A stretch of 64,000 nucleotides of DNA from Trichoplusia ni (GCF_003590095.1 NC_039489.1:1364001-1428000), one strand, 5' to 3'. Positions 48,427-61,599 are shown, counted from the first letter of the stretch. Translations and numbers: made by a program. Notes: a model not told the origin generated them from the sequence alone.

Positions 48427-50541
48427 CTGGAACATAATAAGTTGTCATTTATAATTAATTGTTTTATGATTTTTTAATTCTTATGCTACTATGTTTAATT
48501 ACTTATTTTTATTTTTAGTCAATTTTCTTATTATTAGTACGTTTGTGTAATAATGTTTAATTTTATACCTATTTAAATGTTACTTTTATTCATATATTGT
48601 TTTAGCAAATTTAATTCATCTTTTAGATTACACTTATATTATATCAATTATAAAGCCGCTGTTTTATTTTTACTTCCAATTTGTTCCCAATATTTTAAAT
48701 TTGCGCGTTGCTTATTTCATTCACCTCTCTTCCAATACTCATTTGTATGGAGGGATTAACACACCATAAGCAGTAGAAACAAATTAGTCCTAAACGCAAC
48801 CTCGAAAATGTAGGTCACAAAACTAAAAAGGTCCGCACATTACAACCTCATTTAGGATCGGAGATGTTTATCATGTTCACCAACAAAGAAACACAGGCTG
48901 ATTAAAACACTGGCATTACAACGTTAAGGCTGGAATACATTTAGTTATTTAGTACAACTAGAGAGGCAAGTTATCCGGATAATACTCGGAGTATGAGATG
49001 AATGTATCATCAAACATTAGGAATTCACAAATTTACCACGGCTGAAAATGTCGATCAGCCATTACATTTTTATGAAAAAGAAGCCGCGCCTCCCTTGTAC
49101 CGAAATGACATTTCTTCAACCATTAGCTTCAATGGAAAACGCTCCAATTTATGGAGATGACATATCAATGTCACGTGACTTGTCGACGAGCATGTCATTT
49201 GCATACATTTGAGCGTTATTAAATGACGTTAAAGCTTTCAGAAACGCCATTTGCCTAGGAAGTAGGCTTCAGGCGCAATGAAGCTTGTTTTGCACAATAA
49301 TTATTCAAAAGATTGAGACGCTAATAAAGCGATATCGTAACACGGTCTTGGTTGGAATCGAAAACCAAAACAAAATCGAAAACAGAACCGTATTTATTTC
49401 GGGAGTAAGCCTGCTGACTAGTAAGAGCGAAATTTGCTTCATTGAATGAGTTAAGTATACTCTCTATATCCGTTTACACGTTTCTACTAAGCACCAAGAT
49501 AATGTAAGCCGGCCATTATGACCAATCGGGCTGGACCCTGCGGCACAAGGCACAATAGGCGATGTGATCGTGGGAGGATGAGCAGTTTCGCAACGATGAC
49601 GTCACGCGATACACTTACCGTAATAGTGGAACGTTTAGGGAATGCGACCGTCTTTTATTTCTTAGACTCCGAAGTTATTAAGCGCTTAACTGTTTGACTC
49701 AAATGCGTAATAACACATGAGCGAGAGAGGTAAAGAGAAAAGTCGAAACGAAATCTACCCTATGGTCATCTCGGGGCTTATAGAAACCGTATTTGTTTTA
49801 TTTAGTTGTACTTTTTTATATATACTTGGTTTCTGTTTGAACTGACGCCATACCATGAGTTTAAGTCGAAAAAAAGAATTTTTCATTTTAACTCGATGGC
49901 ATCAAGGGTTGTCAAGGCAGGCGATGACTGAAGTTCGATACACTGAACTTACAAGAATAGTTTAACGTAATTTTCTTTGCTATCATGTATCTTACATCTA
50001 ATCTAACTAACTGACCTCGACAAACTGATTTAGATCTTAAAGTTATTACTGTTAAACGCAGTCTTGGAAGAACAATTCAATCGTCTGACAAGCTAAAACA
50101 ATTTGTTTAATTTCACACATGGTTTCATAAGGATGGATCTTAACTTAAAGTAGCGTTTACTTTAATTTGATACGGTAAATTATCAATTACATGCCTTTTA
50201 AGTTGTAGCTAAATAAAATGACTTAAATTTGTCGGTGAGGGGAAACTAGAAATAGTTTTGTTTTTACTTGTGATTTCAATGATGCTACCGCTATTCAAAT
50301 TATCGTTATCTAATAGAATGCAAATTTTGCAAATAATATTTTGGGAATTTTGCCACATAAAAGGTAGATACTGAGTTTAAAAAAATAGTTCAAACAGCAT
50401 AGTTATGAAATAACCAGATGATAAAAAATAATCTTATTTCATAAAACAAAAAGTAATTCTTCATTCAAAAGTGTCGCAAACTAAATGCTAGTGACGTGAC
50501 ACCCAACAATTTGTTGGAAAAACATTAGTTTGATTGTCTAC
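48427..50541. other. Probable intron 1 of the CPAP1-type gene
   Basis: AT-rich DNA between the proposed signal-peptide exon and the main exon. No repeat or other gene recognised. A minus-strand donor-like site (ACG|GTAAGT) near 49617 has stops in the needed frame, so at most it marks a noncoding leader exon. Confidence 0.4.
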
Positions 50542-50560
50542 CGCAAATTATAGTTGACAT
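50542..50560 (-). CDS. Candidate 19-base first coding exon of the CPAP1-type gene
   Basis: ATG TCA ACT ATA ATT TGC G | GTAGAC on the minus strand. Joined to the main exon in phase 1 it gives MSTIICVLLAGVIA-QNG, a very plausible signal peptide and cleavage site, total 431 aa. There is an A at -3 of the ATG, and a TTCACAG/initiator-like site and ATTAAAT lie 15-50 bases upstream. The donor is weak at +5. I compared other phase-1 ATG...GT candidates in 48.4-58.4 kb by eye; none gave a better signal peptide. Confidence 0.45.
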
Positions 50561-50757
50561 GATCTTACTCAACTGTGAATTGCGACTAACGTCTGTTACA
50601 TTTAATGGGAGATGCGTTTGTTTCTAGTTCGCTAGGTCATGAGGTTTCTCAAATGTTCGGTGATTAAGGCGATTATGTAATATGAGATAACGTTTTTGTA
50701 AATACTAGCATAACATTTTGCATTTAAGTATCTACTTATCTACTTTTATGGTATCTC

Positions 50758-50870
50758 ATATCATCATCATCATCATCATCCACAGCCTTTATCCTCCCAC
50801 TGCTGGGTATAGGCCTCCCCTTTTTCGTGCCGATTTCTACGGTCCTGGGCTAGCCTCATCCAGACTCTAT
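50758..50870 (-). mobile_element. 5'-truncated RTE-type retrotransposon tail
   Basis: (ATC)n at the left. The minus strand reads GEAYTQQWEDKG followed by the GAT tail. Confidence 0.7.
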
Positions 50871-53339
50871 CTATCTCTTATAGGTAATAATAATTTTGAG
50901 GTTAGCTTCTTCTATTTTGATTTTGAAAACTCTGCAATACTTATTTATCATTAAATAAAACTAAAATTATCAATGATAACACAAGTTGCAAGGAGAAGTA
51001 ACGGGTTTAAAGTCGTGTTCCTATTTCAAACAGGGAAGTGCTCTATATTCAAAATAGTTTGTTGCCTCAGTCTCACCGCTAGATGGCCCATCTATCGTGA
51101 GCGGCGTCACGATGCGATTCAACAATGGAACAAGGAAGATTCAAATGAAACCAACTTAGTAAACACTTGACAAGGTGTGAGATACAATTAAAAGCGACCT
51201 AATTACTTGACAATAAAGTTTAGTTTTACCTTGGCTTGTAGTTTCGGATCTGCACGTGTACGTTGGTCAGATAACGTGTGAAGATGCGATATTTAGTACA
51301 GTTTGTGTCGCCATTTCTTAGTTAGTTGTATAATCTAATTTGCAAATGGGAAAGGTTTACGTTGATACTAGGAGATGTAACACAGTGTTATGTCAGTAGC
51401 CTCAGTAGGTTAAACGGTATAGGTAACAAGACATTTACAAATGAAAAGATTACGCTGAATTGTACAATCAGAATCTGGTCGTAGCAGAAAATGGGAACTC
51501 TAAAGCCTTCAGAGACCCCTACTGAGATCTGTTAATAACATAAAAAATACACCGACAAACTTTCCTTCCTGTCTTTTTTTATTTTGGGTTGTCGCAACAC
51601 GTCTTTTACTTCCATTTTGACCTGTCACTCGTCGCGCTACCACTCACTCCCTTTTCTTCCACACCACTTTTCACGCAATCCAACTGTCTTTCCTATTGCC
51701 TCCCTCTCCCTCTCCGTCCACATGTAAACTCATAACTCTTTGAGCGACATGCAATTCATCCCTCGTGTTAACCATAACCATAATCATACCAAGACAAACC
51801 CTTTCAAGTTTTTAGTCAACCGCCCCCCCTCATTTATAAAATCCTTACAGAATAATTTCTCGCTTGATCCATTTTTACTACATACTATACTATTGAAAAC
51901 AAGTCTACCAACATTTCAAATGGGTTTCCCTCACCAGAAGCTTAAACATATGTGTTTGCGTCTACTTGCGATATAATTAAGCTCACGTTTAGAGATGTCT
52001 TACACTTGTTCATGTCTAATTAGCAAACAGCGATTCCGATCAAGTGTACTCTTCAGTGTGTGATTTTGAAATCAATTGTCGTAGGCATTTAGAGAAATTT
52101 GTTTAGCCGTATATTTTGGCAGACATCCTAATTAAATTAACCTTTTCATTATGTATCCAATCCAAACCAATTTTTACAATCCAGTTTCCAACATAACATT
52201 TTAACAAATGTTTGCGCTGTTCGATCGGTTGCCAATTTTTCACTTCGATCATGGCGTCACTAAAGTGTATGGATTTAAAGTTAAATTGTCATTCTGAAAC
52301 ACTTAACAATTGTAGAAATGTCACTTCCTATACAGGCTGGTTACGAAAGAAAAAAAAAAAGTGGTTTATCCTAAAAACTATGCCATCTTGTAGACATGAA
52401 TGTCTGTGAAATAATGTATTGGTAAATAACATCTAAAGACTTAATGTGTATGTACCATATCGTACATCTTAAAATATTTCACAAGACGCATTAGACATGT
52501 AATGATATGGTAAATAATCTCACGCCAGGCCTCGGACAAATACTTGGGAACCAGTGCGTCATATAAACTATAATAATGTACGTATAATTATAATCTTTAA
52601 CAATATGGCTATGAGAGTAATAGAAATATAATTGTCCTTGTCTTTCCCAGAATTGCCCTAGAATTGTCACTAGGGAATTTGAATGATTTATAAGTGTTCG
52701 ATCTTTCTCTGTCTACTGGAAAGGATGTCAAAAAGCATTTTTGTCTATTCTTCCTCATAAGTCTAACTTCGATCCTCAAAACTCAGGTAAAGTGGCAAAT
52801 GGTGAGTGAAAACCGACAAGTGCGAGTCGACACAAAGGGTTCTACACAAACAGGCTTAGAAAAACAAATCAGTTGTTGAATACACAGAACTTAACTATGG
52901 CTTGCTTAATTAAAAGCTTTTTCTTCGGAGGCATATTATTTGTTTTGCTTTAACAATTTGTACTAAGGTAATTAAAATAATTAACTTCTACTTTCAACTG
53001 ACAAAATAAAGCTTTAGCTGCGTCACGTTGAACATAATTATTTAATAACAATAATTGGTAATTAGAAATTAAGTATTTGTCGTGTTCATATTACGCGATT
53101 ATTGCCGGAGAAATTGCCTGCATTGTATTTTGTCATTTTCTATAATTCCTTGGCGCTGAGGTGAAAAGGTTACAAATAATGTCTGTACGTGTTTTGTTTT
53201 GAGCTATTTTCTCGTAAAGAGCTTATTTTGCATTCATACTAAGTATTTCTTACATAAAAGTTATAGATAAGCTGCGTTCCCAAAAAAAACATCCATCCAT
53301 CGCTTGCATTTTGGTCAGCTGGAATTTAATTCTGATAAA
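50871..53339. other. Intergenic, no gene seen
   Basis: AT-rich. It has a pyrimidine-rich patch around 51600-51720 and no coding exon or recognisable repeat that I can name. It probably includes upstream control sequence of the CPAP1-type gene. Confidence 0.4.
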
Positions 53340-53345
53340 TTTATG

Positions 53346-53450
53346 GTTTTATTTATTTATTTATTTATTTATTTAATAATCACACTAATCTACCATTACA
53401 GGTTACTTAACCTAATGCGGTAGCTAGGACTTAACAAAGGTTTTTATTAA
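53346..53450 (+). repeat. (TTTA)n tract and adjoining repeat tail
   Basis: TTTA repeated about seven times at 53346-53374, followed by TAATCTACCATTACAGG. A microsatellite next to what looks like a degraded retrotransposon 3' UTR. Confidence 0.5.
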
Positions 53451-56400
53451 AGGGTATTTATGTGAACTAGGGTTTCAAAGATTGAATTATTATGCACATA
53501 GTTGCAGGTCTAGATTCCAGCGACTGTTTTAATATGTAATCTTCTGATAATTCTGATATGCATAGGCAATAAGTTAGCCTGATACACATGCCCATCATTG
53601 CTCCTCCTGGAATTGCTTGTTGCTTCATCCATGTCTATGTCTTAGCAGTACGAAAAAATAAGGAGCTGCTTAAATAATACGTTACGTTTCCTTTGGCGAC
53701 CCACACGCCCAACAGAGTTCAGAAAATAAATATAAAAGAAGTACAAAAAGAAAAAAGAAGCTTAGGCGAAATTGAATTTTTTACACATGATATATTTCTG
53801 TTTCTTTATACATATAAACATTAAGGTTAATTGCTACGGTAATAAATATGATGGGTACACAATTTTTATTTCCCATTGGTTTATCTTTCACTTATTTGTA
53901 CGGAACCAAAAGTGTGACACATTTGGTTTGCGGGAATGTCGTACCCTAAAATATCACACCCCAGTATTTGGGTACTAGGAGTATGGAGAATGTGGGAAAG
54001 ATAAAAATCTGCTGAAAAATATGAACAACTTACTGCAAAACGTTGACAAACGTAGCATGGTGTTGGTGCTGTTACTCGAAGCTTAAACTAATTCTGAAAC
54101 AACGTAAGAAAAAATATAGTTCATTAGTTTTTTAACCTAATCCAAAGTTCAATCAGTCGTTTACTTGGTTTGACACGTGCAGAAACTTGACTAACTTTCG
54201 GATTCCACAAGTTCTGTCTAAAGATTATTTTGTTCTAGTTGAACACTATACTTGTTGATCATATAGGTACTCGCAATTATCTCACAATTTGAAAAAAAAA
54301 GACTTTAAAACATCACGGTGTATCATTTTGTAAAAAAAACTCATCTTCAAAATATAACGCAACTGAAAATCAATCTAAAGAACAACAATAACCATAAATA
54401 ATCATCAATCAGCAATAAACATTAACGAATGAAATGTACCATTAAAATATATGAGTTGCTTATTTATATTTTTTATTTATTTAGAATATTTAACAACCTC
54501 TATTAAGCTCTTGTAAACGTGCGATCCTCTACTACTGAGCCCTTAGCGATGTAAGTATCCTGTAAACACTTAACTATTTTAAAGAGAATTCTCTATTACT
54601 TCCAAAAGTGTCCGCCTGCAGGCATAGACAATTTACAGGGCTGTACTTGACATGCCTTGAGTTACTTATTCATGATTTGGAAACCATCTTTAGGTTATGC
54701 TGAACTGCTTGTAACTGGTGATTGTTTCTAGCAGTCAATTGTTTATAATAGATCTTTTTGGTAAATAAGGAAACTGAGCTACATTAAAAGGCTCTGAAGT
54801 CCAAAAAATATATAGTCCCAATGTTGGTTTGAGCTGAGTTGCCGAATTTCGATTCTAGAATTTAGAACCCAGGTTCCCTTACGTTTTCTTTTCCCGTTTT
54901 GGCAGTGGTGACTTTGAATTATTGAGAAGGTACAAAAAACTTAGAAAAAGTAGTTTTGCCCGCGTTGGGATCGAATCTGCACCGCATGCCTACAAAATTG
55001 CAAGGCGACCACGACGAGATAGAAGCACAAGTATTATAAATTAGGTAAAAAAAGAATATTACTTCACACTAAACTAATTCCGAAGACTTTACCATGATAT
55101 ACTAGAAGAAAACGAACGACTTCACCTCCCTAAGTATAAGGAATTAATATTTACGTATACAAAAGTGCCTACAAAAATATTATGGCCAATAAAAACATTT
55201 TACATTACTAAAGATATATGAAACGCACAATTTACTCTCGTATTCCATTCCTATTTCACATTCCGTCATCTCTCCTCCACCTTAGGCTATAGGACATAGT
55301 CTAATAGGTTCGGGCCTGTTCGAGGGCTGGCAGGACGTGACCGACGCATCACCGCGGGTCACGCAACTTTGAACCCATTTAGCTCTCTGTGGTGCGAAGA
55401 TTGCTATTGCTACATTATTGGGATGGCTAGTGAAGTAGGTTGGCTTTTGTGTTTGTAAGGAAGGTGGTTTGTATGGATTAACGTGTTAAGTGTTGAGCTA
55501 AGTTATAAGACTTTTTAAGAGAAGTTAACTTTGGTCGTAAACGTTGTCATAAGAGTAGCTAGAAAAAAAAGCTGACTTGGGAGACCCCTATTATTATTCA
55601 ATTTTTTCTACTGTGACCCGGGCATAAGTCTCCGCTTTTTTATTTTGTATCGGATTTTTAATGGGATCGGAATCGGATTTTTATTGCAGTTATTATTTTA
55701 TATTTCAATGTTTTTCATAATTTACAAGAATCACTCCTTAGGTCTCTTGAAGAGCAAAGTAGAGCACATAAAAAATACGTAACATTTACAAAATTTAATT
55801 ACATACGATTACAGGCACCGCTTATAAATCTTGTAAACAACTTTTCACCGACTGTTAATTGTCTTTTTATTACCGCATAAGACATTTGCTATAATATAAT
55901 TGGCACGCTGAGGTCTTTGTTTTTAAATGGATGTGAGAATTTCGATTTTAATAAAAGGTTGTTAAATTAATTTTAATGGTACATTGATAAGATAATTCAT
56001 AAAACTTTATTTGTCGATGGCGTTGGCGCTTGGGAAGAGATTAAGGGTGGACCAGTATGGAAACTGTCAAGAGACAAGTTGACAAAGTGCTTCTTTCTCG
56101 TAGTAGCTTAATTAGAATGACAATGATATTTGAATTACCGTAAAACGGGGAGAATAGGAAATGGTATTTTTAGGGGGTTGCATGAATATTAGAAATATTC
56201 AAAAACCATGGAGTGTTGAATTCCATTTTGACAAACAAAAACTAAAATTAAAAGCATTAATGTTGTAATTTTATTAGTGTGCAGATGTGTGAGACCATTG
56301 AAGTTATCATTTCAGTTGAAGTTAATTTAATTAGTTAAATAATAGTTTGTCCTACTGACACAGCAAAGTAAAGTAGATCTTGGGAAAAATAATAAATTAA

Positions 56401-58427
56401 ACAAATTGGTAGCTTCTGCTTAATTCTAACTTCGTATAATACAAAAATAAAATCAAGGAAGTAAATTTGTACTAAAAATAAACCAAATTGTGAAACATTA
56501 GATAATTAAAATGGAAACAAAACGTACGGAAACGGACTAGTAGTGAGATGAGACGAATTAACTGTGTCGGAAACAAAGTGTGCGAATATAAGAGAGATAA
56601 CACTAGAGCAAATTCGTGAGAATACTGTAAAGTACGTGCCGAGGAAAGAGGAGGGGTCCGTATGTTAATAAACCTATGTTAATTGCTGCTTTTTATTTTC
56701 ATTCTCAGGTCAAGTTCATGAGAAGAGACCCAGTCTTTTTGAAAGGCGAACACGAGGACACAGATCTAAGAGGCTGTGAAAAACTTTCATCTTTTTTTTC
56801 AGGTCGTAAATCATTAAATCATCAATTCTCCCGCTAGGACCAGACTACATCTTGATATGGGGTTTATTAGATACTATATTGATAATTGGTTAAATTACAT
56901 TATATCTGGAGGGATTAGTGCAGTAATGTGATAACTTATGGTTAATATATTTTGTTAACTCGCTCTACACCATGCTTATTTGTAAACTAGTGAAGTCGTT
57001 TACGAAATACGATTAAGTACGTTAAAAAAACGTTTAATTATTTACAAGAATTATTAGCTGACTCGGCAAATTCGTTCCGCGGGAATGATTTTCGAATTGA
57101 ATCTAAACCATTCGGGGCGCTACCCTAATGCCACAAAAAAAATTGGTCTAGCCATTTAGGAGGAGACCTTGTATCAATGGCGTTTTTTATCTAAGTACAA
57201 CGCATTCATAAAGCTTCACCAGAGTTCCATGGGAAAATCTAGAAATTAATAACCAGTCATTACCCATGAGCTTTAATATTACAGTCTTAATTCACAGACC
57301 CCTGATAATAGGTGTCTGGAAGTCTGTACTGCAATGCCTCGATTGTTCATACATATTATTAGAAACAAAAAACAAGTCATTGTCGCTTGTCTATGGAAAA
57401 AGTATGAATGTGAGAAGAATGTTGCCGACATTGTTCATGGTATGAAACTGTTTTTTTCTTAACGTAATTGTGATTGTTGTTCGTAGTTAGCACTTTGTTG
57501 ATTGATCGTAAATTTATTGCTGGATTGTGTGTTACGTGTTTATTTGAATTCGGAAGTTGGTTTTCCGTTTTGGGTTATTATTACGTGTCATTTTGGTGTT
57601 TTGGAAAAGGATTGAATTGATTGATTGAAGGAGGAATTTGAAACAAATGGTACGCAAGATGTTTTTAATTTGTATTATAGAAACTGGGGAACGTGGAACG
57701 TTTTATGTATTTATTTACTTTATGAAAATACAAAACAGTAGAAAAACTGTTACAGATACAAGTTACGATTTACAGTTTCTGTATTTTACAAATTTTCATA
57801 GTTACTATGCCGGTAACCGGATGCAAGCAGGTAAGTGTGTTTGTGTATGGAAATAAGGTGTTTTATTAGGTACTTAAGGTACTTAATACAAATCTGAGGG
57901 CACTTAATGTAATCTAGAGTCACTGATAATTTAACATTTCCTGCCCTACATTCACAGAGTCCTAGATATTCAGAATTCGAGTCAAAGAAATTAAGATTTA
58001 TTCACTAAAATCACCGTCACCGTGCAATAGGCAATAGAAGCTATTAATAAGTGAGACATTTTCTTCGCGTTATATATTAAATTAAAGCATTGTTCCGACC
58101 ATAAGATGAAGAGACCAAATAAGATGTATACAAATTTCGCGAGACGAATTAATAATTTTACATTGGTGTGATTTTTTTAGTTTAGTTAGAAAAGAAATTA
58201 ATTGCTAAAATAAAAATTGTTTTGAACATCTAAAAATTAAAAAATCAAATTAATAGTAAACATATTTTAAAACTCATTAAAAAACTTAATATACACTGAA
58301 AATAACATATTCACTTCTTAACCAAACCCTTTCAACTAATTCATAAAACAAAAGCAACAAAAAATCACCAAATTCAAAATTCAGAGCACTTCAATAATTT
58401 CCTACTATTAAAAAAAAACAACTCACC
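53451..58427. other. Intergenic, no gene seen
   Basis: About 5 kb of AT-rich DNA. A GC-richer patch at 55310-55375 contains TGACC...GGGTCA half-sites. A B-box-like GGGATCGAATCTGC near 54970 suggests a SINE fragment. Otherwise nothing recognised on either strand. Confidence 0.4.
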
Positions 58428-58520
58428 GTGTGCGTACTGTGCGCTTGCGCGTGCGCGCGGACTGTGGCCCAGTGCGCAGGCGCGGGCTTTTATCACCGTT
58501 GTCATAGCAACCACCACCGC
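58428..58520 (-). promoter_or_regulatory. Orphan GC-rich promoter-like island with RFX X-box and splice donor
   Basis: The X-box GTTGTCATAGCAAC lies at 58498-58511, a full match to RYYNYY-AT-RRNRAC. Read to the left on the minus strand, a GATAAAAG TATA-like box, a run of GCGC motifs (TGCGCAGGCGCG resembles an NRF1/EWG site) and a strong donor CACACG|GTGAGTT at 58428/58427 follow. This looks like a promoter and noncoding first exon on the minus strand. The only known minus-strand gene to the left is the CPAP1-type gene, about 8 kb away. Confidence 0.45.
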
Positions 58521-59415
58521 TCTCCAAGGGATGCACGCAGACATGACATTTAGTAAAATACGCTCGACTATTACTTTACAGAGAGACAGCTATCCTTTGT
58601 AAATATTTAATTTGATGGCCTAGGGGTCAAATATTAAAATGTTTACGGAAAATGTCTGATTTCTGTCTTATATTACCCCTAAGGAAGATCAGATCTTTTC
58701 TTTCACTGCTATGAGTGTTAATATGCCTGTGAACCAAATTTCAGGACCACGAAATTGTATAGGTAGCGAGTCATATTAGCGTGTAGTGTAGTTTAGTAGA
58801 GGTCATCGATGTAGGTACTATTTGCAAACGTAAGTTCCACAAAGTAGGTCACTTAGCTTCTGCGATACCTGTGGTTTGCCGGCGACTTCAAACAACTTCA
58901 ATCTAATTTAATGGCCGAAGTATTAATCGTTTGTTTCATTGTTTGCGGGTTAAGCTCTCTGTGTGAGACTGAAGTTATTTTGGTTGGTTTTGATGGATCG
59001 ATACTTCAAATATAATACAGGTTTTTTTATCTAAGATGTACCTAAAATGTTTGAGTACACATTTTTGGGACATAAACGGCCAAAGGGCCAATTATTTTAT
59101 CCCAAAGTCGAAAGACCACATTGTTCGTTAGTTTAATTTATTTTAAACCAGCTGGCTTACTCCCACTTAGATGGCAACTTGAGCTAGCTTTTAAGTGATA
59201 AAACAAACTTTATAATCGAGTCAGTTGAAAGTACTCCAACGTAACAAAACATCGTCATAACATTAGCCTAGACGTAGTGCATCCATCTGATCCATCCAAG
59301 GAAGTATATGTTTAGCGCTCAATACATACTTTGCTTTCGTGTTACCCATCAAGATGGGTGAAAATAATGATAAGATCCTGATTGCATAATTTGTAAGGTC
59401 AATGATTCCAAAAGT
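58521..59415. other. Intergenic, no gene seen
   Basis: AT-rich sequence with no recognisable coding exon or repeat, upstream of the promoter-like island. Confidence 0.4.
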
Positions 59416-59552
59416 GTCATCATCATGATCATCATCATCAGCCCATATTCGTCCACTACTGGACATAGGCCTCCCCAATTGCACGCCATCGAGATCTATC
59501 TTCGGCTGCTCGCATCCAGCTCCTGCCAGCCATCCTGCGCAGATCATCAGTC
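59416..59552 (-). mobile_element. 5'-truncated RTE-type retrotransposon tail
   Basis: (ATC)n interrupted by one GATC. The minus strand reads a decayed EAYVQ-stop-W end. Same family as 20499. Confidence 0.7.
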
Positions 59553-59849
59553 AACCGTGTCTGAACACGACCTACACTACATTTACAGTACTACTCTCAT
59601 CAAGTCAATCATTCATGAGAATTTGACCACAATCAATAAACCATGTCCCAATTCTTTGATCACGAAGATATCGCAAGTTTGGATCCTAGATATGGTACCG
59701 AGATTAGCAATTAGTAATGATAACCAATACTTTCTACAGTCGTCAGACATTCGAACCATTCGTTATTTGTATTGCAATCGGCATGCATAGGCAAAGATCT
59801 AACTACATTTTTCTACATACTTGTGTGAGGGGATAGAATCTTATAGAGA

Positions 59850-60195
59850 GAGAGAGGGATATGTATTCCGGTATGAAAACATCAAATGACTCCCCCCGCT
59901 TTGTATTGAGCGGAAAGGAGAGTTAGTCTTGAACTGACTAAAATCCAACCATATTTCTTCCTTTGTCGTTTATATTCAGGGTCCGGGGTAACTGTTTTGG
60001 ACAATCCCGCTTGATATCTAAAAGCAAGTCACTACTTTAAGAGATCAACGCTTGTTGTCGTTATGGGATAAGTATCGCTAACTGTATAGCTGAAATGTAT
60101 TGAAATTACGAATAGACAGAGGCAGAGCACTACACGACGCGGCTCTGTATATCTCCGTCTCTCTCCCACAGCTACAACAATTATACTTTAAAAGC
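59850..60195 (+). repeat. Dispersed repeat related to 28680-28840 and 29165-29235
   Basis: TTTCTTCCTTTG, GGTAACTGTTTTGGACAATC and CCGCTTG parallel TCCTTCCTTTG, GGTAACTTTTTCGGACAATC, CCGGTGG at 28755-28805. The right part (CAGAGCACTACACGACGCGG, CTCTCCCACAGCTACAAC) parallels 29165-29235. Together they outline one repeat family of about 350 bp. Confidence 0.45.
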
Positions 60196-60517
60196 TGGTA
60201 GTAGGCCTTCTGTTACATTATTCATAACCTGACAGTGAAGTCTACCTTTATAAAGAAGACTCACTTGCTACAAATGTAATGCAAATTATAATAATATGCA
60301 ACTTAGAATGAACATCTGTAAGGCATTGTGTTAACCAATGCAGGCTGAATATTTCAGGCATTACACTCACGGCCTGAATACTTGCAAGGTTCAGTACTTA
60401 ACTGTAATAGTTAAGTATTTATAACTGCAGTAAAACACGGTTTTATTTAGTTACATTTAATTCATTATGGGAATTAACTTGTTTGATTTCCCAATTTGTT
60501 CTCCAAATTATTTATTA

Positions 60518-60791
60518 CTAGCTGTTGCCCGCGACTTCGTCCCCGCGGGTAGAAGATATAAGAAATGATTTATACCTGCCCTGTGTTTTTCACATTTTCC
60601 ATTGTACACATACAATTTCACATTGTATCTTCGCTCCTATTAGTCGCGGCGTGATGGTTTATAGCCTAAAGCCTGCCTCGATGAATGGTCTATTCAACAC
60701 AAAAATAATTTTTCAATTTGGGCCAGAACGTCCTGAGATTAGCGCGTTCAAACCATCAAACAAACTCTTCAGCTTTATGTGTTAGTATAGA
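60518..60791 (-). mobile_element. Nonautonomous Helitron-like element, complete ends
   Basis: On the minus strand it starts A|TCTATACTAAC at 60791 and ends CAACAGCTAG|T at 60518, 274 bp, flanked by host A and T as Helitrons require. A 3' subterminal hairpin (CCCGC...GCGGG) lies just before the CTAG. No coding capacity; a widespread lepidopteran repeat (LEP1-like). Confidence 0.8.
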
Positions 60792-61084
60792 TTTTTAGAT
60801 TGTTATACTGGTTTACATACAGGTAGCTAAAATAAAATAAATATTTAAGCACTTATTACTTGAATATATTTTTTTAATATCATTCTATACTACTATTTTG
60901 TATTTATAAGCTGAACATACCACATCTATGAGAGCAGAGAAACCGGGATAAAACTATTATAATTTATATTATGTATTACGACCATTGCTCTGTAACTGCT
61001 AAGACAAATATTTAAACACAGATATAGGTTTGAAATCTGCTCCCCTTTATTGTCCACTAACTGTTTGGCTTTGCTGTGGTTAAA
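60792..61084. other. Spacer between two Helitron-like copies
   Basis: AT-rich with no feature recognised. Confidence 0.4.
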
Positions 61085-61354
61085 AGATCTTGAACTGTTT
61101 TCGCAGGGAAAGTAACGGAAGCCCTCAAAGATGAATATTTTTCCCCGTTTTTTCTACATTTTCCATTGTATCATCGCTCCTATTAGTCGTAGCGTAATGT
61201 TATAAAGCCTATAGCCTTCCTTGACAAATGGTCTATTCAACACAAAAATTCGACAACAGAATTTTCCAATTCGAACCAGTAGTTCTTGAGATTAGCGCGT
61301 TCAAACTAAAAAACAAACTCTTCAGATTTATAATATCAGTATAGTTAGTATAGA
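61085..61354 (-). mobile_element. Second Helitron-like copy, 3' end degraded
   Basis: Same orientation and family as the copy at 60518: shares CATTTTCCATTGTA, CGCTCCTATTAGTCG, AATGGTCTATTCAACAC and GAGATTAGCGCGTTCAAAC. The A|TC 5' end is intact at 61354; no CTAG end is visible. Confidence 0.7.
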
Positions 61355-61599
61355 TTAGTTCCATAAATTATGAAACATTAAGCTCAGTGAACAACTATTA
61401 CACCCCTTCATATTAATAACTGTTAAAATTGCTAGAAAACAGTCAAATGTTATGAATATGACAGATATAGGTCACATGACTAATCGGAACCGAATGACAT
61501 TGCCATATCATTGAACGTTTACTGTTAACGCTAACTTATGTCAAAATGGAACTTGGCTAGAAAAGCTTGTGACGCGTAGAGTCGGGTAAATTAATTAAT

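Noticed and set aside
47716..48435. Minus-strand 239-aa Thr/Pro-rich ORF
   Set aside because: A frame-shifted reading of the repetitive CPAP1-type exon; the true frame has the six-cysteine chitin-binding domain.
56641..56860. Possible coding piece in 56.6-56.9 kb
   Set aside because: No open frame with recognisable motifs, no plausible splice sites in phase.
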